From a bacterium (GTDB taxonomy: Bacteria; Actinomycetota; Acidimicrobiia; Acidimicrobiales; Bin134), in NCBI GenBank assembly GCA_028819295.1, contig JAPPMA010000044.1, forward strand, positions 1 to 55,245: DNA of 55,245 bases, given 5' to 3'. Both the position numbers and the translations under genes were made by a program. Shown piece after piece: positions 27,142 through 35,316 of the stretch. Positions within the stretch are counted from its first letter, which is position 1. Each line of letters starts with the position of its first letter. Below the pieces are notes generated by a model. That model was given only the letters and a program-made list of their open reading frames with translations, was not told where the DNA came from and did not search any database.

Positions 27142-27900
27142 ATGACCATGCAAGCTGCTGCAAAAGATGCGCAAGCTGGGTCCAACAACGCAGTCCACAG
27201 CGAGCTGGGCAGTCCCGCATTGGCCAGCGGCGAGCTGGCCGCCATCTCGCCCAAGTTCGCCGAGGGCTACGCCCGGATCCGCGACGTGACCGACCGCGAT
27301 GGCGCCTGCCCGGCCTGGGCCAAGGCGCTGTACATGGCCTGCGCCGCCGCGGTGCGGGGCCAGCCGGAGCTGACCCTTCGGGAGCTGACCCGATCCCGCG
27401 AGCTGGGCTTGAGCCTGAGCGACGCCCGCGGCGCATCGCTGGCCGTGCTTATTTCCCGAGGCGAGGCCACCCACGACGCCTTTGCCCGGGCCATCGACCA
27501 GGCGTTCGACACTGCCCCCGATCAATCTGCCGAGCCGATTCCCGACTTCTCCCTGGATCGCCAGGCGGCGCTGGACTACTTCCAGAGCTACTTCGGATTC
27601 GTGCCCGACTACATCGAGGTGATGGCCGACAACGCCCCCCGGGCACTGGAGGGATACGTGCTCATGCGGCAGTGGTCGCTGGCCGAGAACATGCTCGACG
27701 CCAAGCACGTGGAGCTGCTGCTATGTACCATCAACGCCGCAGAGTTCTCGAGTCGGTTCGTGAACATCCACGCCAACGGCGCCCGCAGCGCCGGAGCCTC
27801 CGAGTCCGAGATCACCGAGGCGGTGGTGTGCGCCATACCCATCTCCGGCGTGGCCTCCTGGCTGCCCGGCGCCGACGGGATCATGGAAGGCCGCCAATAG
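27142..27900 (+). CDS. Carboxymuconolactone decarboxylase/AhpD-like protein, two-domain
   Basis: 252 aa, about twice the single-domain length. Two all-helical CMD-like halves are visible: residues about 35-100 (CPAWAKALYMACAAAVRG) and 125-245 (LLCTINAAEFSSRFVNIHANGA). The C-x9-11-H arrangement of the second half matches the AhpD-type active site; the first half lacks the pair. Role uncertain: decarboxylase-like, peroxidase-like or isomerase-like. It is preceded by GGGAGGCAATCC as ribosome-binding site. Confidence 0.8.
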   Translation: MTMQAAAKDAQAGSNNAVHSELGSPALASGELAAISPKFAEGYARIRDVTDRDGACPAWAKALYMACAAAVRGQPELTLRELTRSRELGLSLSDARGASLAVLISRGEATHDAFARAIDQAFDTAPDQSAEPIPDFSLDRQAALDYFQSYFGFVPDYIEVMADNAPRALEGYVLMRQWSLAENMLDAKHVELLLCTINAAEFSSRFVNIHANGARSAGASESEITEAVVCAIPISGVASWLPGADGIMEGRQ

Positions 27901-27943
27901 AGTTGCCCGCCACCCTCAAGGCAGGCAGCGGAGGCTCACCCCC

Positions 27944-28924
27944 ATGACCGGGCTCATCGATGTCCACGCCCACATCGTGCTGGAGGGCACGATGGGTGCC
28001 GCTGGGCCGTGCGGTCCCGAGATCGGCGCCCACGACGACGGCACCCCCTGGTTCCGGGTGGGCGGCTACCAGCTCGACGGGGTGGCCTACCGGGGATCGC
28101 TGTTCATCGATCTGGACATGCGCCTGGAGGCCATGGACGCCCAGGGCATCTCGATGCAGGCCCTGTCGCCCAACCCCCTCACCTACCTCCACTTCATCGA
28201 GCCCCAGTTGGCCGTCGACTTCTGCCGCCGCCACAACGACGCCCTGGCCGCCGCGGTGGCTGCCCACCCCGACCGCTTCGTCGGCTTGGCTGCGCTGCCC
28301 ATGCAAGACGTCGACGCGGCCTGCGCCGAGCTTCAGCGGGCGGTGCAGGAGCTGGGCCTGCTGGCCGGCTACACCGGCACCGATTTCGGCACCCCGCTGG
28401 ACGACCCGGCCCTCGACCAACTCTGGTCGCTGTGTGCTGAGTTGGATGTGCCCCACTTCTTGCACCCCACCCAGTCGGGCATCGACGGCCCGCTGCTCGA
28501 CCCCCGGCTGCGCCGCTGGGACCTCGACCTGGTGCTGGAGTACTCCTACGAGGAGACGGTTGCGGTGGCCGCCCTGGTGTTCGGCGGGGTCACCGAGCGC
28601 CACCCCGACCTCGACTTGTGCCTGTCCCACGGCGGCGGCACCACGCCGGTGGTCTTGTCCAAGCTCCGCAAGCTGGCCGAGCGCCGCCCCGCCGCCCCCG
28701 AATGGATCAAAGAACCAGGGGCGTTCGACCGGGCTCTCAGCCGCCTGTGGTTCGACTGCCACATCACCGGCGCCGCCGAACTGAGCCTCGCCCTCGAGCA
28801 ATACGGCACCGACCGTCTCGTCTACGGCACCAACTTCGGCGGCTGGGACCGAGGCACCGGCCCCGACATGGCCGACATAGCCGAAACCCTCAACGCCAAC
28901 GCCACCCGCCTGCTCCGGCTCTAG
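27944..28924 (+). CDS. Amidohydrolase_2 (ACMSD-like) metal hydrolase/decarboxylase
   Basis: 326 aa TIM barrel. The metal-binding H-x-H is in LIDVHAHIVLEG. Further ligands appear in HPTQSG (H), LSHGGGT (H) and YGTNFGGWD, where the last Asp normally completes the site but here the family-typical G-T/S-D is G-T-N. ACMSD-family members decarboxylate or hydrolyse cyclic acids. It is downstream of the CMD-like gene in one catabolic set. The stop codon overlaps the convergent NTF2-like stop through the palindrome CTAG. Confidence 0.85.
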   Translation: MTGLIDVHAHIVLEGTMGAAGPCGPEIGAHDDGTPWFRVGGYQLDGVAYRGSLFIDLDMRLEAMDAQGISMQALSPNPLTYLHFIEPQLAVDFCRRHNDALAAAVAAHPDRFVGLAALPMQDVDAACAELQRAVQELGLLAGYTGTDFGTPLDDPALDQLWSLCAELDVPHFLHPTQSGIDGPLLDPRLRRWDLDLVLEYSYEETVAVAALVFGGVTERHPDLDLCLSHGGGTTPVVLSKLRKLAERRPAAPEWIKEPGAFDRALSRLWFDCHITGAAELSLALEQYGTDRLVYGTNFGGWDRGTGPDMADIAETLNANATRLLRL

Positions 28925-29436
28925 CCGCTGCCCCCGTCTTGCTGGCGGGCGGCCCAGCGGGCTTTCGAGACGGCTTCTACCTCGGGGTTGCCGTCGAGGA
29001 AGGTCTGCTCCAGCAGGCGGTGGGCGATCCGCCAGCCGTCGGGGGTGCGGACCATCTGGTCGATGTACTTGCCGCCGACGATGAAGGTGTCGCCGCCGGG
29101 GACATCCGCGATGTACTTGGTGGCGATGAAGTAGCAGCCGGCGATGGCCTTGTCGCCGTCCACCTGCGCCCAGTGGCAGCCGTTTAGGTGCTGGCTGGCG
29201 TCGGCCGGCTCCAGCGAGGAGGCGCACTTGGCCACGATGGCCTCGAGCCCCTCGAACCGCTCCCCCCGGTAGTCGGCCACCGCGTCGGGCAAGAAGATCT
29301 CGCTGAGCGCCTCCCACCGGTGGTTGTCCAGGCTCCAGGCATAGCGAATCTGGATGTGGCGGATGGCGTCGCGATCCAAGAGGTCTTGGATGCGCTCCAC
29401 GTCTAGGGCCGGGGCGTCTTCTGATCTGGTCTCCAT
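28921..29436 (-). CDS. NTF2/SnoaL-like protein
   Basis: 171 aa cone-shaped alpha+beta fold. The pattern ALDVERIQDLLDRDAIRHI then YAWSLDNHRWEALSEIFLPDAV is typical of SnoaL-like 'nuclear transport factor 2 family' proteins, many of which are small isomerases, hydratases or dehydratases of cyclic substrates. It is convergent with the amidohydrolase and probably divergently expressed from the SDR at 29487 (50-bp gap). Confidence 0.85.
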   Translation of the reverse strand: METRSEDAPALDVERIQDLLDRDAIRHIQIRYAWSLDNHRWEALSEIFLPDAVADYRGERFEGLEAIVAKCASSLEPADASQHLNGCHWAQVDGDKAIAGCYFIATKYIADVPGGDTFIVGGKYIDQMVRTPDGWRIAHRLLEQTFLDGNPEVEAVSKARWAARQQDGGSG

Positions 29437-29486
29437 AGGCCGCTCAGGTTACGGTGCCGGTCGCAGTCGATTCACAGGAGGCACAA

Positions 29487-30323
29487 ATGAGCGGACGACT
29501 GGAAGGACGGGTGGCGGCCATAACCGGGGCGTCCAGCGGCATAGGGCGGGCCGCGGCCGAGCGTTTCGTCGAAGAGGGCGCAAGGGTGGCCATTGGCGAC
29601 ATCCAGGACGATGCTGGCCATGCGCTGGCCGAGTCTCTGGGCGATGCCGCTGTCTACGTGCATTGCGACGTGACCTCCGAAGACGACGTGGCCGCCCTGG
29701 TGGACGCCGCGGTAGGCGAGTTCGGCCAGCTCGACGTGATGTACAACAACGCCGGCATAGTCGGCGCGGTCGGCCCTGTCGATACCACCCCGGCCGACGA
29801 GTGGCACGCCAGCATCGACGTGCTTCTCCACGGGGTGTTCTACGGGGTCAAGCACGCCGCCCGGGTGATGAAGCCCCGGATGACCGGGTCGATCATCTCA
29901 ATGTCGAGCACTGCCGGGGTGATGGGCGGCCTCGGCCCCCACGCCTACGCCGCGGCCAAGCACGCCGTGGTCGGACTCACCAAGAACGCCGCCGCCGAGC
30001 TGTGCCGCTTCGGCATCCGGGTCAACTGCATCGCCCCTGCGTCGATGCTCACCCCGATGGTGGCCTTCGCCCACACCGGCGACCACACCAACATGGAGGG
30101 CACCCGGGCCGAGCTCGCCGAGTCGTCCCCGCTGATCGGTCGTCCCGGTCTGGCCGCCGACGTGGCCAACGCCGCACTGTGGCTGGCCTCCGACGAGTCG
30201 GGCTACACCAGCGGTCACACTCTGGGAGTCGATGCGGGTTTCACCACCGGCGCCCGCGCCGACGCCCCCGGCTTTGCCGACTACGCCCCCATGATCCGCG
30301 AGGCCGGCCGCACCGGGCTTTAG
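29487..30323 (+). CDS. SDR-family oxidoreductase
   Basis: 278 aa. TGASSGIG, then GD at the end of the second strand (IGDIQDDA, suggesting NAD(H)), NNAG, SMSST and YAAAK are all present, with IAPASMLTPMV after the catalytic helix. CAGGAGGCACAA before ATG 29487 is a strong ribosome-binding site and decides the start over the upstream in-frame 29454. Substrate unknown; part of the catabolic island. Confidence 0.92.
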   Translation: MSGRLEGRVAAITGASSGIGRAAAERFVEEGARVAIGDIQDDAGHALAESLGDAAVYVHCDVTSEDDVAALVDAAVGEFGQLDVMYNNAGIVGAVGPVDTTPADEWHASIDVLLHGVFYGVKHAARVMKPRMTGSIISMSSTAGVMGGLGPHAYAAAKHAVVGLTKNAAAELCRFGIRVNCIAPASMLTPMVAFAHTGDHTNMEGTRAELAESSPLIGRPGLAADVANAALWLASDESGYTSGHTLGVDAGFTTGARADAPGFADYAPMIREAGRTGL

Positions 30324-30487
30324 GCGTTGCTCAGCTCAGCGGCTTCGTCGGCCTCTGCCTCGGCGATCCACTGCTTGAGCTCTTCCAGGTCGTCAGAGCC
30401 TCCGTAGAAGGATGAGCCGCCGATAGTGCCCGAGGCGACCCATGCCGGACCCTCTTCTGTGTTCTTCTCGATTCGGATATCGCTCAT
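30320..30487 (-). CDS. Small HicB-like antitoxin candidate
   Basis: 55 aa. It starts MSDIRIEKNTEEGPAW and has GTIGGSSFYGGSDDLEELK, a beta-hairpin followed by an acidic helix, as in the N-terminal half of HicB or DUF1902-type antitoxins; no DNA-binding tail is present. It lies directly downstream of the HicA-like gene, in the usual hicA-hicB order, and its TAA overlaps the convergent SDR stop. The assignment rests mainly on the partner. Confidence 0.55.
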   Translation of the reverse strand: MSDIRIEKNTEEGPAWVASGTIGGSSFYGGSDDLEELKQWIAEAEADEAAELSNA

Positions 30488-30508
30488 CTGCGCTCCCCAG
30501 ATAGGGGC

Positions 30509-30754
30509 CTACCTCTTCAGCAGCGAAGAAATCTCTTCGTCTGACAGCCTTGCGGCTTCAACGAGCATATCTCTCAAATATCGAGGGGGCACTTCTCGTC
30601 CATCGTGCCATGCGAACCGAATGCGTCCCCGCCCCTCAGCCTCCAGCGTCCGGTGCGACCCGCGTCGTCGCACCTCGTGGTATCCGATCTTCCGCAGAAG
30701 TCGCAGCACCTCTTGGGCCTTGAGCGCCGGAAACTCCGAAGCCGGTCTCGTCAT
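30509..30754 (-). CDS. HicA-family mRNA interferase toxin
   Basis: 81 aa. The dsRBD-like HicA/YcfA core is clear: FPALKAQEVLRLLRKIGY, then the catalytic-histidine motif RRRGSHRTL and EVPPRYLRDML. ATG 30754 gives a protein of the normal size; a very long leftward frame through this position is not a gene. The upstream 66 bp divergent region to 30821 should hold its promoter. Confidence 0.82.
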   Translation of the reverse strand: MTRPASEFPALKAQEVLRLLRKIGYHEVRRRGSHRTLEAEGRGRIRFAWHDGREVPPRYLRDMLVEAARLSDEEISSLLKR

Positions 30755-30820
30755 GGGAGACAGTCTGCCTTGCGATCGGGACCGCGTGGCTCGAAGTGGA
30801 TGAACGAGTAACGTCGAATC

Positions 30821-31684
30821 GTGCCTGAAGAAGCCCCACTGCTGGCCAACGAGGAGGACCACCCTCAAGAGGTGGTCTGCACCGACGGCGACCGCCGGAT
30901 CGTGACCATGGACTCGGCCCGTTATGTGGACGCCCGCAACCGGGACAACGACGTGGTGGTGCCTTCGTCGTATCTCGGTGTGCTGCCCGCCCGGTTGATG
31001 GCCCCCCACCGGCCCAGGGGGGTCATTGGCCATGACGGCTGCATCGGCAAGGACGGCGCGGGCATCTCCGGGCTGTGGTTCTTGGAGGCGCTGGGCATCC
31101 CCGCCGCCACCGCCGACGGGATGAGCGCCGAGCTGGGCAACGGCCTCGATCTCTATGAGACCGGGATCATCTCCCGGCTCAACATCTACGCCGAGCGCTG
31201 CGGCGTTGTGGAGGGAATGGCGGTGGCCGAGGCGGCCAAGCTGCTGTTGAACAACGACCCCGGCGAGGTGGACGAGGGCACCAAGATCCGCCGCGAGGTC
31301 AAGGCCACCTCCGACAGCGGACGCCAGATCGTGGTCACCGACTCCATCGTGTTCGCCCTGCCCGAGGACTCCCGCAACGTGCTGGTCACCGCCGGCCACA
31401 CCGGGCGCAGCGGGGCCGATTTCCTGTTGGAGGTGAGCCCCCACGGTTTCATCTGCTCCGACGGGGGCCGCAGCAAGAACGACGCCGGCATCGCCGGTTT
31501 GGCCATCACCGAGGCCCACGGACTGGCCGGTGCGTGCTGCGATGCGTGGAGTGCCCCGGTGGGCGATGCCTTCAAGGCGTACGATGAGGGGATCATCAGC
31601 GCGTGCAACCAGCCGGCCCGCGACCGGGGTGTCGAGGTGGGCATGTCCGTCAAGGATGCCGCCGCGGCCCTGCTGGGGGATTGA
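30821..31684 (+). CDS. Unknown-family protein with internal duplication (copy 2)
   Basis: 287 aa, paralogue of the product at 22024-22881. Residues 67-143 and 209-285 align without gaps; by hand I count 34 identities in 77 positions, including DG, AGI-GL, EA-G, GIIS--N, GV--GM-V--AA--LL. Looser similarity extends the repeat to residues about 18-143 and 160-285, the whole chain. Candidate active residues are conserved in both paralogues: SSY-GVLPAR near 49-58, GHTGRS near 192-197 and CSDGG near 212-216. GTG start at 30821. An amidohydrolase follows after 15 bases, so a role in the same pathway is likely. I cannot name the fold. Confidence 0.8.
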   Translation: MPEEAPLLANEEDHPQEVVCTDGDRRIVTMDSARYVDARNRDNDVVVPSSYLGVLPARLMAPHRPRGVIGHDGCIGKDGAGISGLWFLEALGIPAATADGMSAELGNGLDLYETGIISRLNIYAERCGVVEGMAVAEAAKLLLNNDPGEVDEGTKIRREVKATSDSGRQIVVTDSIVFALPEDSRNVLVTAGHTGRSGADFLLEVSPHGFICSDGGRSKNDAGIAGLAITEAHGLAGACCDAWSAPVGDAFKAYDEGIISACNQPARDRGVEVGMSVKDAAAALLGD

Positions 31685-31699
31685 GAAGGACTGAGTCTG

Positions 31700-33022
31700 A
31701 TGTCTGAGCCGATGCCCATCGTGATCACCGGGGGAACGGTTATCGACGGCACCGGCGCCCCGCCCCAGCCCAACACGGCAGTGCTGTTGGAAGGCGACCG
31801 GATTGTGGCCGTTGGCCCCGATGCTGGGGCTGTTCAGTCGAACGCCACCGTCATCGATGCCGCCGGATGCACAGTGATGCCTGGCCTGATCGACGCCCAC
31901 GTCCACTGCACGTTCGACGATGTGCAGTCCAACGACGAGCTGTTCTTCCACCGCGACCACACCCTGGCCGCGCTCATCGCCGCCCAGAACCTCCAAAAGC
32001 TGCTCCTGGCCGGGGTGACCGGGTTCTGCGATCCCGACACCTTGTTCTCCATGGGCCCGTCGCTGCGCGACGCGGTGGACGCCGGCGTGGTGGAGGGCCC
32101 CCGCATGGCCACCGGAGTGCAGGCGCTGGTCACCTCGGTGGGCGGAACCGCCGGGCGGCTCATCCCCGACACCGGGGTGGTGGGGTACGCCCAGGTGGTG
32201 ACCACCGTCGACGAGATGATCCAAATGACCCGGCGCCACATCAAGTACGGGGCCGACTGGATCAAGATCCACGCCACCGGTTCGATCCCCCGCCACCAGG
32301 GCGAGCTCTTGGCCTGGAAGCCCGAGGAGCTGAAGGCGGTTTGCGACACCGCCCACGAGTTAGAGACACCGGTGATGGCCCATGCCCGCTCGGCCGACAG
32401 CACCCGGGCCTGCGCCGAGGCCGGTGTAGATATCATCCTCCACGCCTCGTTCATGGACGATGCCGGCCTGGAGGCGGTGATCGACGCTGGGGCCGCCCTC
32501 ATGCCCACCTTCACCTTCCTGGCCAACCTGGCCGACTACGGCCACCTGGTGGGCGCCGGGGCGGGCATGCAGGACGTGTTCCGGGGCGAGATCGAGGCCA
32601 CCGCCAAGATGATGGCCAAGGCCCACGACGCCGGAGTGCCGCTGCTGTGCGGATCGGAGTCGGGATTCGCCCTCACCCCCTACGGCCACTGGCATGCCCG
32701 GGAGATGGAGGTGCTGGTGGAATCGGTGGGGCTGTCGCCGCTTCAGGCCATTTCCTGCGCCACCGCCAACGGGGCCATCGCCCTGCGAATGGAGGGCAAG
32801 GTGGGCACCCTGGCCCCCGGCATGGCCGCCGATGTGCTGGTGGTCAGCGGCGACCCAGCCGCCGATGTCACCGTTTTGGCCGATCGGTCCAACCTCCGCC
32901 AGGTGATCAGCCGGGGCCAATCGGTCGACCTAGACCGCCCCTGGCCCTCCCGGGCGCCCATCCCCGGCGAGAAGGTGGCCAACTGGGCCGCCAGCTCCTT
33001 GACCAGCGATCTCATCGGGTAG
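31700..33022 (+). CDS. Amidohydrolase-family (imidazolonepropionase/prolidase-like) protein
   Basis: 440 aa. The N-terminal beta sandwich (GGTVIDGTG) and metal-site DAHVH are clear. WIKIHATG provides the bridging-Lys region, and MAHARS and ILHASF supply histidines. At the usual G-T-D (catalytic Asp) the protein has G-S-E with E320 in CGSESGFALTPYG. The closing strand is ALRMEGKVGTLAPGMAADVLVV. It likely hydrolyses a cyclic amide or peptide-like bond. It is translated after copy 2 of the unknown family. Confidence 0.85.
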   Translation: MSEPMPIVITGGTVIDGTGAPPQPNTAVLLEGDRIVAVGPDAGAVQSNATVIDAAGCTVMPGLIDAHVHCTFDDVQSNDELFFHRDHTLAALIAAQNLQKLLLAGVTGFCDPDTLFSMGPSLRDAVDAGVVEGPRMATGVQALVTSVGGTAGRLIPDTGVVGYAQVVTTVDEMIQMTRRHIKYGADWIKIHATGSIPRHQGELLAWKPEELKAVCDTAHELETPVMAHARSADSTRACAEAGVDIILHASFMDDAGLEAVIDAGAALMPTFTFLANLADYGHLVGAGAGMQDVFRGEIEATAKMMAKAHDAGVPLLCGSESGFALTPYGHWHAREMEVLVESVGLSPLQAISCATANGAIALRMEGKVGTLAPGMAADVLVVSGDPAADVTVLADRSNLRQVISRGQSVDLDRPWPSRAPIPGEKVANWAASSLTSDLIG

Positions 33023-33653
33023 ATGTCAGCAGACTGGTCTTGCCTGATGGTTCTCTTCGATGTTGGGCGCTGTCGGACTGCCAGCGAGTTAAGTCGGAGC
33101 AGCTTCTCAGGTAGCAGTCGCAGGAAATTGAGCGTGATTGAACCTAAAATAAACTATAAATATTGATAATAGTTCTATATGATAAATAACTGCCTTTATT
33201 GTGTAGTTGATACGTGAAGTTCATGTCAAGTACTTGTGTCGGTCGGCGGCTCCGACGAGCAGGCAGCGGCCCAGTGCCCGTTCATGCCAGTGGACTTCCT
33301 GTGTGAGGGCGAGCCTGCGAGGGACACATTGGACTTCACCGCCGAAGTCGTGACGTGGGTGACGGTGAGAGTGTGGGTGGTGACCTGCCATCCAGTGACA
33401 GGCGGGGGGCTTGCCGCAGCAGGTCTAGCCAAGAGCGCTGCCGGAGCTGCCAGAGTAGCCGCCAATGTCGGGTACACTGGTGACCGAGCCGTACTCTATG
33501 CACGGCAGCGGTCTCACGAACAGGCCGTATTCCCAGTCAGGCACCTGTATATGTCCCGGTCCCGTGATCGGCTCACCAGGCATTAGTTTTGTAGGCCCTC
33601 GTTCGGGTTCCGATCTGCCCAGAACTCAACTGTAAGAATGTCCTACCTGTCGC
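33023..33653. other. ~630-bp region without a confident gene, with an AT-rich island
   Basis: Positions about 33140-33225 are strikingly AT-rich for this genome. A rightward frame at 33236-33586 (116 codons, GTG start) and a leftward one at 33226-33477 exist, but neither has recognisable domains, a good ribosome-binding site or natural composition throughout. Probably non-coding or decayed DNA at the left edge of the degraded stretch that continues to 35.6 kb. Confidence 0.4.
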
Positions 33654-33659
33654 TATGAT
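33654..33659 (+). promoter_or_regulatory. -10 element of a likely leaderless promoter, second AbiE module
   Basis: TATGAT ends six bases before ATG 33666, exactly as at 874-879 before ATG 886, although the flanking bases differ. Confidence 0.55.
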
Positions 33660-33665
33660 TGTGTT

Positions 33666-34538
33666 ATGGACTTAGACCTGCTGTATGACGACAGGGCGCA
33701 GCCTGCGAAACCGGCTCTTGTGGGTGCTGAGGGGTTCGGGGCGGATCGGCGTTCCCCTGCGCGTCGCGATGGGTGTCTGCCCTCTTGCAACTACCGGGCG
33801 GGCACGGAGTCGGCGAGGGCCCGGGACTGGGTTGTCGGCCGGGCTGAGCGGTCGTGGTTCCGCATCGACGATGTGCCCGCGTCGCCGGGAGTGGCGGCGA
33901 AGGTGCTGTGCGAGATGGCTGCCCGCGGCGAGGTCGTCGAGCGGATTGTCAAAGGCGTCTATTGGCGGCGGGGCTCTGATGGGCGGTCTGCGCTCGCTGC
34001 GGCCCGCAAGGACTTTTTGGCGATGGCGTTTGTCGGCGCCGGCTCGGGGTTCGCGGGGCTCACCGCGGTCTGCCGCGTCGGATGGGCCTGGCAGGCGGCG
34101 GCGCAGGACATGATCGGCGTGGTCGGGTACTGCCCGGCTCCCGCCTATCCCGGTGTCCGCTTCGTCTCCCGGCGCAACGAGTCCCGTAAACAACTCTCTT
34201 GGGCGGAGGTCACAGTCATGGAGGCGGTCCGGTCGGCGCGGCTCGCCCAGCCAAGGTCGAAGCAGCCCGAACGCAGTTCGGGTCCCGATGCCGTGTCTGA
34301 GGGGTGGGCCGACGCGCTCAACAGCGCGCAGAGCGGCCGCCTCGCTGAGAGCCTCGGCTGGGGGGCAGTGCTGCGTCCCGAGGCGATACTCGACGCGGCC
34401 GCCCAAGAGGTGCGTCAGCCGCGTGCGTTCCAGCGGCGCATCGTAGAGCTTGTTGAGCGGCTGCCCGCCGCGCCCTCATCTGGGGTGATCCCGCCGGCGC
34501 TGCCCGACCCGATTCCGGTGCTCGGCGCGGCCGCGTGA
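33666..34538 (+). CDS. AbiEi-like antitoxin, second copy
   Basis: 290 aa. Homologous along its length to the product at 886: WFRIDDVPASPG and GVYWRRG match WFRSAAVPGERH and SVYWRQP; GSGFAGLTAVCRVGWAWQ matches GSGYAGRNALHRIGWCRQ; QLSWAEVTVMEA matches ELNWNEATLLEA. It has about 45 extra N-terminal residues. The frame is intact and overlaps the next gene (GTGA at 34535-34538). Because the partner toxin is truncated, it may now be an orphan, possibly able to neutralise or regulate the first module. Confidence 0.65.
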   Translation: MDLDLLYDDRAQPAKPALVGAEGFGADRRSPARRDGCLPSCNYRAGTESARARDWVVGRAERSWFRIDDVPASPGVAAKVLCEMAARGEVVERIVKGVYWRRGSDGRSALAAARKDFLAMAFVGAGSGFAGLTAVCRVGWAWQAAAQDMIGVVGYCPAPAYPGVRFVSRRNESRKQLSWAEVTVMEAVRSARLAQPRSKQPERSSGPDAVSEGWADALNSAQSGRLAESLGWGAVLRPEAILDAAAQEVRQPRAFQRRIVELVERLPAAPSSGVIPPALPDPIPVLGAAA

Positions 34539-34895
34539 GCAGCGGGGGGAGGCTTTGCGGCTCTGAGAACACGGCCACCGGCAGGCCCTGCAAGAACCAT
34601 CGAGAATCATGCCCGGTTCCCGCTCACCGGCATCCGTCGGCCATCGCCGCTGTTGCGAAGCGGCCCGGCCTCGCTGAGGTGATCGCCGACGGAGGATCCC
34701 CCGCGACCGCAGGGGAGGATTCCGCCGAACAACGGGGGGTGCCGCCCAGAGCGACAAGCGCTTCTGCGCAGATTCCCGACGACCTCTTCGGTTTGATCGA
34801 CCGGACCGCTCACCGCTTCGATCTCTCAGCCCAGCAGATCGCCCACGACTACTTGTTGCACAAAGGCCTCTTCGGGCTGGCAAGGCAGTACCCGC
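34535..34895 (+). pseudogene. Truncated AbiEii-like toxin remnant
   Basis: About 120 codons related to the first 95 residues of the toxin at 1593: a cysteine motif C8-x10-C19-x6-C26-x4-H31, and DDLFGLIDRTAHRFDLSAQQ matching the segment PSLFEDVVEAAADAYHLDKN. Homology stops near 34876-34895, and the whole nucleotidyltransferase core (GGTS, DxD) is missing. The frame continues to 35026 in unrelated sequence antisense to another ORF, so the truncation comes from a rearrangement. Confidence 0.7.
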
Positions 34896-35314
34896 CGCGC
34901 AGCACAGTGCCGGACCGGTTCCGTCGGTGCCGCTTCCCGCGGTGGCGGCCGCAGGTATCTCGGGTCGTCGCCGAGCATGGGGCGCACCGTCTGCTCGGCT
35001 TCGGACAGCTGCCGCATCTCGTCTAGGTGGCCGGCGATGCGGGCCAGCCGTTCCCTGCACTCCTCGTCCTCCGCCAGGTCGCAGATCTGGGTGTAGTGCA
35101 ATCTGGCGGATCGGGCGGCGGCTTCGTAGCGGACCGCAAGCTCCCAGGAGACGAACCTGTGGCCGGGATCGCCGGTTTGGACCGCCCAGCCGTCGTCGTG
35201 TTGGACCACGCATTCCCGTGCAGTCCGGTAGAACCGCTGCGGGGTGTGCCACAGCCCTGGAAGGTCGGGCTCTTGCGCGTAGCGGTGTCTCCGCGCGCGC
35301 CGCAACCGGCCCAT
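34826..35314 (-). CDS. Unrecognised ORF, possibly a gene fragment
   Basis: 162 codons from 35314. The middle (WELAVRYEAAARSARLHYTQ and the following acidic helix AEDEECRERLARIAGHL) has natural, helical composition. The last 30 residues lie antisense to the AbiEii remnant and are probably not original. No domain recognised. It sits between two broken genes, so it is likely the surviving part of a rearranged gene. Confidence 0.4.
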   Translation of the reverse strand: MGRLRRARRHRYAQEPDLPGLWHTPQRFYRTARECVVQHDDGWAVQTGDPGHRFVSWELAVRYEAAARSARLHYTQICDLAEDEECRERLARIAGHLDEMRQLSEAEQTVRPMLGDDPRYLRPPPREAAPTEPVRHCAARRVLPCQPEEAFVQQVVVGDLLG

Positions 35315-35316
35315 CC

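Noticed and set aside
27881-29317. 478-codon leftward frame covering the amidohydrolase
   Set aside because: Composition is that of a shadow frame; the amidohydrolase and NTF2-like genes explain the region.
30509-32356. 615-codon leftward frame ending in the HicA sequence
   Set aside because: Only its last 81 codons are real (HicA from ATG 30754); the rest is antisense to the unknown-family and amidohydrolase genes.
33236-33586. 116-codon rightward frame after the AT-rich island
   Set aside because: No recognisable family and no good start context; it may be decayed DNA.
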